Shown: piece by piece, positions 6,574 through 10,091 of the stretch | Position numbering within the stretch: position 1 is the stretch's first letter | How the letters are laid out: each line of letters opens with the position of its first letter | Source of the DNA: an uncultured Ruminococcus sp. | GTDB taxonomy: Bacteria > Bacillota > Clostridia > Oscillospirales > Acutalibacteraceae | Direction of reading: 5' to 3' | DNA: 10,091 nt | NCBI GenBank assembly: GCA_902773035.1 | Contig: CACYDB010000217.1 | Span: forward strand, 1-10,091 | Translations under genes and position numbers: made by a program | The notes under the pieces: generated by a model | The model's database searches: none | Seen by the model: the letters and a program-made list of their open reading frames with translations, nothing else | What the model was told of the DNA's origin: nothing

Positions 6574-6580
6574 CAAACAC

Positions 6581-6602
6581 AAAGGAGGTGTCTGAAATGT
6601 AG
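6581..6602 (+). promoter_or_regulatory. Leader with strong ribosome binding site and ATG-TAG start-stop pair
   Basis: A near-perfect Shine-Dalgarno (AAAGGAGGTG, 6581-6590) is followed at normal distance by ATG 6597-6599 and at once by TAG 6600-6602. The spacing from GGAGGT to ATG (13 bases) equals that in front of the VTC gene. The ATG is 57 bases upstream of, and in frame with, the PepSY start at 6654, which has its own AAAGGAG (6639-6645). Confidence 0.55.
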
Positions 6603-6653
6603 ATCCAAGATTTTTACCGCGAAACAAAATTTATATTAAAAGGAGAAAACAAA

Positions 6654-7412
6654 ATGAAACGTAGAATCATAATCGCCGCGGTACTGGCGGCGCTGATGTC
6701 AGCGTCAGCGCTCGGAACAACAGCCCTCGCTAAAACCACGGACAAAACTCAGACGACGACTTCTCAGTCGGAACAGCAGAAATCAGACTCTCAGAAGCGT
6801 GAGAAAAAGGAAAAGGTCTCGGAGCCCGATAACGCTATCGGCAAGGACAAGGCTAAAGCCGCGGCAATCAAGGACGCTGGACTCAGCGAGAGTAAGGTCG
6901 AAAAGGCTCATACCTTCATTGTCAAGCTCGACAACGGCACAGTGGCTTACAGGGTAAGCCTCAAGGTAGGCGAGAAGTATTACATTTACAAAATCAACGC
7001 CGCCACAGGCAAGGTTGAGGATAAGAGATGTGAGACCGCTGAGGAGCACGAGGCTAATAAGAAGTCACGCGGTAATCACGGCGGACACGGCAAAATGTCA
7101 AAGGTAGAGGAGCCCGATAACGCTATCGGCAAGGACAAGGCTCAGACCGCGGCGATCAAGGACTCGGGAGTAAACGAGAGCAAGGTCGAAAAGGCTCACA
7201 CCTTCTTAGTCAAGCTCGACGACGGCACAGTGGCTTACAGGGTAAGCTTCAAGGTAGGCGAGAAGTATTACGTCTACAAGATCAACGCCACCACAGGCAA
7301 GGTAGCCGATAAGAGAACTGAAACCGCTGAGGAGCACGAGGCTAACAAGAAGTCACGCGGCGGTCACGGGATGAAGAAATCAGACGACAAAGACAGCTCG
7401 TCCGAAAACTGA
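6654..7412 (+). CDS. Secreted protein with two tandem PepSY-like domains
   Basis: A 252-residue exported protein. The signal peptide is residues 1-26 (MKRR, hydrophobic core, cleavage after TALA), followed by a Thr/Ser/Gln-rich linker. Two PepSY-type repeats lie at 57-143 and 153-239. Each has EPDNAIGKDKA, then VEKAHTF and GTVAYRVS, and ends INA(A/T)TGKV, the typical PepSY core. The copies differ at 13 of 87 positions, so the duplication is recent. Each copy ends in a Gly/His-rich stretch (GNHGGHG, GGHG) that could bind metal. PepSY domains are found in protease propeptides and extracytoplasmic sensor or inhibitor proteins; no partner is seen next to it. The start is fixed by AAAGGAG 8 bases upstream. 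A shared operator layout ties its expression to the VTC operon that follows. Confidence 0.85.
   Translation: MKRRIIIAAVLAALMSASALGTTALAKTTDKTQTTTSQSEQQKSDSQKREKKEKVSEPDNAIGKDKAKAAAIKDAGLSESKVEKAHTFIVKLDNGTVAYRVSLKVGEKYYIYKINAATGKVEDKRCETAEEHEANKKSRGNHGGHGKMSKVEEPDNAIGKDKAQTAAIKDSGVNESKVEKAHTFLVKLDDGTVAYRVSFKVGEKYYVYKINATTGKVADKRTETAEEHEANKKSRGGHGMKKSDDKDSSSEN
6822..7370 (+). repeat. Intragenic tandem duplication within the PepSY gene
   Basis: Two 261-base units (6822-7082 and 7110-7370) start 288 bases apart and are highly similar. The run GAGCCCGATAACGCTATCGG is identical at the start of both. They encode the two PepSY repeats, separated by a 9-residue linker. Confidence 0.9.
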
Positions 7413-7438
7413 TAATCATAAGTAATATCTCAACAAAG

Positions 7439-7476
7439 TACCGTCGAAGCGCCGAAGCTTCGGCGGTATCTCTTTT
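7439..7476 (+). terminator. Terminator after the PepSY gene
   Basis: Positions 7439-7450 pair with 7457-7468 over 12 bp (one T-G wobble) around the loop GCCGAA, followed by TCTCTTTT. It separates the PepSY gene from the VTC operon, which therefore needs its own promoter. Confidence 0.8.
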
Positions 7477-7483
7477 CAAACAA

Positions 7484-7553
7484 TTCATAAGACGTTCAGT
7501 ATTAAAACATATTTATTTCATACAGTTTTCAAAAACCCCTTGTAAGATATAGA
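7484..7553 (+). promoter_or_regulatory. 11-base phased TTCA operator array and promoter of the VTC operon
   Basis: Tetramers at 7484 (TTCA), 7495 (TTCA), 7506 (AACA), 7517 (TTCA) and 7528 (TTCA) are spaced exactly 11 bases apart. TATAGA begins at 7548, 20 bases after the last unit starts, exactly as at the PepSY promoter. The stretch from the last unit through TATAG to the ribosome binding site AAGGAGGT is clearly similar in the two promoters, with 2 extra bases here. It is probably the site of an OmpR/PhoB-type response regulator. The link to phosphate control is only a guess from the VTC gene. Confidence 0.6.
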
Positions 7554-7578
7554 CATAACAAACAAGGAGGTAATCACG

Positions 7579-8295
7579 ATGAGCAACACAACGGTAGTTT
7601 TCAATCCCGTAGCGGTAATGAAAAGATACGAGATAAAATACATCATCAACAGGGAGCAGGAGGAGTTCCTAAAGCGCAGCCTCGAGGGCAAGCTTTTCGT
7701 TGACAGGTTCGGAAAAACCTCAATAGCCTCACTCTACTACGACACTCCCGACTACAAGCTTATCAGGGCTTCGATCGAAAAACCTCTCTTTAAGGAAAAG
7801 CTCAGGCTACGCTCCTACGGCTTGGCTGACGACAGCTCTCCCGTATTTCTTGAATTGAAGCGAAAGGCTTTCGGAATCGTATATAAAAGGCGTATCGAGA
7901 GCACTATCCCCGAGGTCGAGAGCTTCTTTGACAAGAGCCGTGACTCCCTGGGAGAAGGTCAGATAAACAGGGAGATAAGCTGGTTTTGCAAGAGCAACGA
8001 CAATCTTTCTCCCGCCTGCCTGATAATATACGACCGCACAGCCTACTATGAGCCTACGGGCGAGCTCAGGCTGACGATAGACAACGATCCCCGATTCAGA
8101 ATGAACGACCTCGACCTCAGAGTTTCAATGGACGGCGAGCCGCTGTTGCCCGAGGGTTATTCGATCCTCGAGATAAAGGTTCAGGGCGGTATGCCCGTAT
8201 GGCTGGCGCGGATTCTCGACGAGGGCAGGATATACAAAACAAGCTTTTCCAAATACGGCGAAGCGTATAAAAGATTGCTTATAAGCAGGAGGTAA
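7579..8295 (+). CDS. VTC-domain protein, putative polyphosphate polymerase
   Basis: A 238-residue cytoplasmic protein that fills a whole VTC domain (PF09359, triphosphate tunnel metalloenzyme superfamily). The tunnel motifs are all present: RYEIKY (16-21), YYDT (53-56), KEKLRLRSY (72-80), ELKRK (92-96), KRR (103-105), YDR (151-153), RLTID (164-168) and EIK (198-200). In yeast Vtc4 this fold makes polyphosphate from ATP with a metal ion. Bacterial single-domain members are annotated as polyphosphate polymerases, mostly without direct proof. The basic tunnel residues and the metal-binding glutamates appear intact. The start at 7579 has AAGGAGGT at proper distance. First gene of an operon: the next start is 3 bases after its stop, and its end supplies the AGGAGG for that gene. 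Confidence 0.88.
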   Translation: MSNTTVVFNPVAVMKRYEIKYIINREQEEFLKRSLEGKLFVDRFGKTSIASLYYDTPDYKLIRASIEKPLFKEKLRLRSYGLADDSSPVFLELKRKAFGIVYKRRIESTIPEVESFFDKSRDSLGEGQINREISWFCKSNDNLSPACLIIYDRTAYYEPTGELRLTIDNDPRFRMNDLDLRVSMDGEPLLPEGYSILEIKVQGGMPVWLARILDEGRIYKTSFSKYGEAYKRLLISRR

Positions 8296-8298
8296 ACA

Positions 8299-8985
8299 AT
8301 GGACATCAGCACAATTCTCAACTCGATTTACACATCATCCGTGACAGCGGCGCAGTTCTTTACAATGGCAGGCTTCTCACTGTTTTTCGGAATACTCTAC
8401 GCCTTTGTGATCTCATTCAGGATTCGCTCAACAAAGCGGTTCTTCACCGTTACGGCGCTCATACCCTTTGTGGTCGCCGCTGTTATAACCTTCGTCAACG
8501 GCAACATCGGAGCAGGCGTCGCGATAGGCGGAGCGTTCAGCCTGATTCGTTTCCGCTCGGCGCAGGGCAGCGCTGACGAGATCGCCGCTATCTTCATAGC
8601 TATGGCGGCGGGCATAGCCTTCGGAATGGGCTACATCGTCTACGGAATAGCGATTCTCTTGTGCCTGTCACTGCTGTTCATAGCCTTCTCATCGCTACCG
8701 ATTTTTGAGCATAAGCGTTTCACCGAGGAAAACCTGCTCAGGATCACCGTTCCCGAGTCGCTCGAATATCAGAACGCCTTTGACGACGTTTTCGGCAAAT
8801 ACCTCAATAAATGCGAGAACGTCGGAATAAAAACAACGGCTATGGGCTCAATGTTCAGGCTTTCCTATAAAATCAAGATGAAAAATCCTCATCAGCAAAA
8901 GGAATTTGTTGACGAGCTCAGAACACGCAACGGCAACCTTGAAATAGCGGTTATGCCGTTTGTTGAAACAGAAAACCAGCTTTAA
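8299..8985 (+). CDS. DUF4956 integral membrane protein
   Basis: A 228-residue protein with about four membrane segments (roughly 19-40, 49-66, 93-110 and 112-133). A conserved-looking loop GGAFSLIRFRSAQGSADE (77-94) lies between the second and third. A soluble C-terminal domain (about 138-228), probably cytoplasmic, completes it. This layout matches DUF4956 (PF16316), whose function is unknown. Its genes are very often next to VTC-domain genes in Firmicutes, so it may be the membrane partner that anchors the polymerase or moves its product; this is inference. Spacing of 3 bases from the VTC stop and 12 bases to the next start indicates a single transcript and coupled translation. Confidence 0.85.
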   Translation: MDISTILNSIYTSSVTAAQFFTMAGFSLFFGILYAFVISFRIRSTKRFFTVTALIPFVVAAVITFVNGNIGAGVAIGGAFSLIRFRSAQGSADEIAAIFIAMAAGIAFGMGYIVYGIAILLCLSLLFIAFSSLPIFEHKRFTEENLLRITVPESLEYQNAFDDVFGKYLNKCENVGIKTTAMGSMFRLSYKIKMKNPHQQKEFVDELRTRNGNLEIAVMPFVETENQL

Positions 8986-8997
8986 GGAGGTAGCAAA

Positions 8998-10091
8998 ATG
9001 AAAAAGAGATTATTAGCTGTGATCGCGGCGGCTTTGATTATGGTAACAGCCGCTTCGTGTACGGTTCAGAATACGGAGACTACGCAGACCTCAACTCAGT
9101 CCGCAACCTCAGCCGCTGAGACGACGGCTGTCAAGAGTACGGAAGCTGTCAGCGAAGATACGGATAATTCAGACGATTCAGGCAAGACCGATTTGTCCGA
9201 TAGCAGCCTCAAGGGAACTCTCACCAAGGACAGCGTTTTTACAGATCGTGACCTTGAACAGACTGCCGACCTCACAAACGCGAAAAAATACACCGTGAAA
9301 AGCGGTGATGATATAAGAATTACCGCCGAGGGCGTTTATGTCCTCAGCGGTAACGCTCAAAACGTGACAGTCACCGTTGACGCCGCTGATGACGCGAAGG
9401 TTCAGCTTGTCATAAACGGCGTGACTATTACCAACAGCGACTCTCCGGCTATTTATGTCAAGAGCGCCGATAAGGTCTTTGTCACTACCTTCAAGGGCAG
9501 CTCCAATACCCTCAAGGTGACGGGCAGCTTTACTCAGGACGGCGACACCAATACCGACGCTGTCATCTTCTCCAAGGACGACCTTGCGCTCAACGGTCAG
9601 GGAACGCTTAGTATAAGCTCGACCGCGAACGGCATAACGAGTAAGGACGACCTCAAAATTACGGGCGGCACGCTCAGTATCTCAAGCGAGGCTGACGCGA
9701 TCGAGGCTAACGATTCGATAGCGGTAGCAGGCGGCACGATCACCGTTGACTCTCAGAAGGACGGTCTCCACGCTGAGAACGACGAGGATAACACGACGGG
9801 ATATATTTACATCTGCGGCGGTACTCTCAACATCACAGCCGCGAGCGACGGTATACAAGGCACGACGACAGTTCAGATTGACGACGGCAAAATCGACGTC
9901 ACCGCGGGCGAGGGAATAGAGGGCACCTATGTCAAGCTCAACGGCGGCACCGTGAAGATCTCGGCGTCCGACGACGGAATAAACGCCTCTAATAAGTCAG
10001 ACTCTCTCAGTACGTCAATCGAAATCAACGGCGGCGATATAACCGTAGATATGGGACAGGGCGATACCGACGGAATCGACTCCAACGGCGA
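8998..10091 (+). CDS. DUF4353 carbohydrate-binding lipoprotein (partial, runs off the window)
   Basis: 364 complete codons are visible, with no stop before the right edge. The N-terminus is a lipoprotein signal: MKKRLLAVIAAAL, then MVTAASC with the lipid-bearing Cys21. A Thr/Ser/Asp-rich linker follows to about residue 70. From about residue 95 the sequence is a right-handed beta-helix-like repeat: GTLSIS, ITGGTLSIS, AGGTITVDS, CGGTLNITA, LNGGTVKIS and NGGDITVDM, with recurring SKDDL and DGI turns. This matches DUF4353 (PF14262), whose studied member Cthe_2159 binds acidic polysaccharide. The protein is probably anchored on the outer face of the membrane and faces the wall. The ribosome binding site AAGGAGG overlaps the stop of the DUF4956 gene. 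Third gene of the VTC operon; further genes may follow outside. Confidence 0.87.
   Translation, partial: MKKRLLAVIAAALIMVTAASCTVQNTETTQTSTQSATSAAETTAVKSTEAVSEDTDNSDDSGKTDLSDSSLKGTLTKDSVFTDRDLEQTADLTNAKKYTVKSGDDIRITAEGVYVLSGNAQNVTVTVDAADDAKVQLVINGVTITNSDSPAIYVKSADKVFVTTFKGSSNTLKVTGSFTQDGDTNTDAVIFSKDDLALNGQGTLSISSTANGITSKDDLKITGGTLSISSEADAIEANDSIAVAGGTITVDSQKDGLHAENDEDNTTGYIYICGGTLNITAASDGIQGTTTVQIDDGKIDVTAGEGIEGTYVKLNGGTVKISASDDGINASNKSDSLSTSIEINGGDITVDMGQGDTDGIDSNG

Noticed and set aside
6553..6591. An 8-base inverted repeat, ACACCTCC (6553-6560) with GGAGGTGT (6584-6591), as a hairpin hiding the ribosome binding site
   Set aside because: The left arm lies upstream of the -10 element, so it would not be in the transcript if the promoter assignment is right.
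6822..7370. The duplicated units and LRR codon repeats as a CRISPR array or mobile element
   Set aside because: They are long coding repeats in frame, with no short constant repeats and spacers, no transposase and no terminal inverted repeats.
1..10091. tRNA, rRNA, riboswitch or integrase signatures
   Set aside because: None could be recognised on either strand, although weak or unusual RNA elements cannot be excluded by eye.

Overview
The window looks like a chromosomal segment from an anaerobic gut Clostridium-class Firmicute, most like Ruminococcus and its relatives (Oscillospiraceae). This is an inference. It rests on strong AGGAGG-type ribosome binding sites, Lys-rich secreted proteins with FN3 and BspA-like leucine-rich repeats, the VTC / DUF4956 / DUF4353 gene order, and the moderate GC of most genes. 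No species can be named from the sequence alone.

Left part (1-1540): the 3' end of a secreted FN3 protein, a strong hairpin terminator and a CCCTCCC-type palindromic repeat come first. A minus-strand BASS-family (bile acid:sodium symporter fold) transporter follows, with a clear promoter at its right end. Between it and the next gene lies a plus-strand terminator-like hairpin with no visible gene upstream of it.

Middle part (about 1480-4790): two very AT-rich genes, each with its own promoter. One encodes a large protein with an R-x4-H HEPN motif near its C-terminus (LA2681-like). The other encodes a PD-(D/E)XK nuclease-like protein with a C-terminal DUF5655 domain. A strong terminator ends this pair. 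Next is a two-gene MNT nucleotidyltransferase / UPF0332-type HEPN module with overlapping reading frames. Composition, separate promoters and domain types suggest a small acquired cluster of defence or toxin-antitoxin type genes.

Right part (4832-10091): a secreted leucine-rich-repeat protein; a gap with two hairpins and a possible gene remnant; a secreted protein with two tandem PepSY-like repeats; then an operon of a VTC-domain (polyphosphate polymerase type) protein, a DUF4956 membrane protein and a DUF4353 carbohydrate-binding lipoprotein that runs off the window.

The most interesting signal is regulatory. The PepSY gene and the VTC operon share a promoter module: five to six TTCA-like tetramers at exact 11-base spacing, a TATAG -10 element exactly 20 bases after the start of the last repeat, and a matching ribosome binding site. 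This is the layout of an OmpR/PhoB-family response-regulator operator and suggests that the two units are co-regulated. In the PepSY leader, the ATG that matches the VTC start codon is followed at once by TAG. This gives a start-stop pair 57 bases upstream of, and in frame with, the real start.
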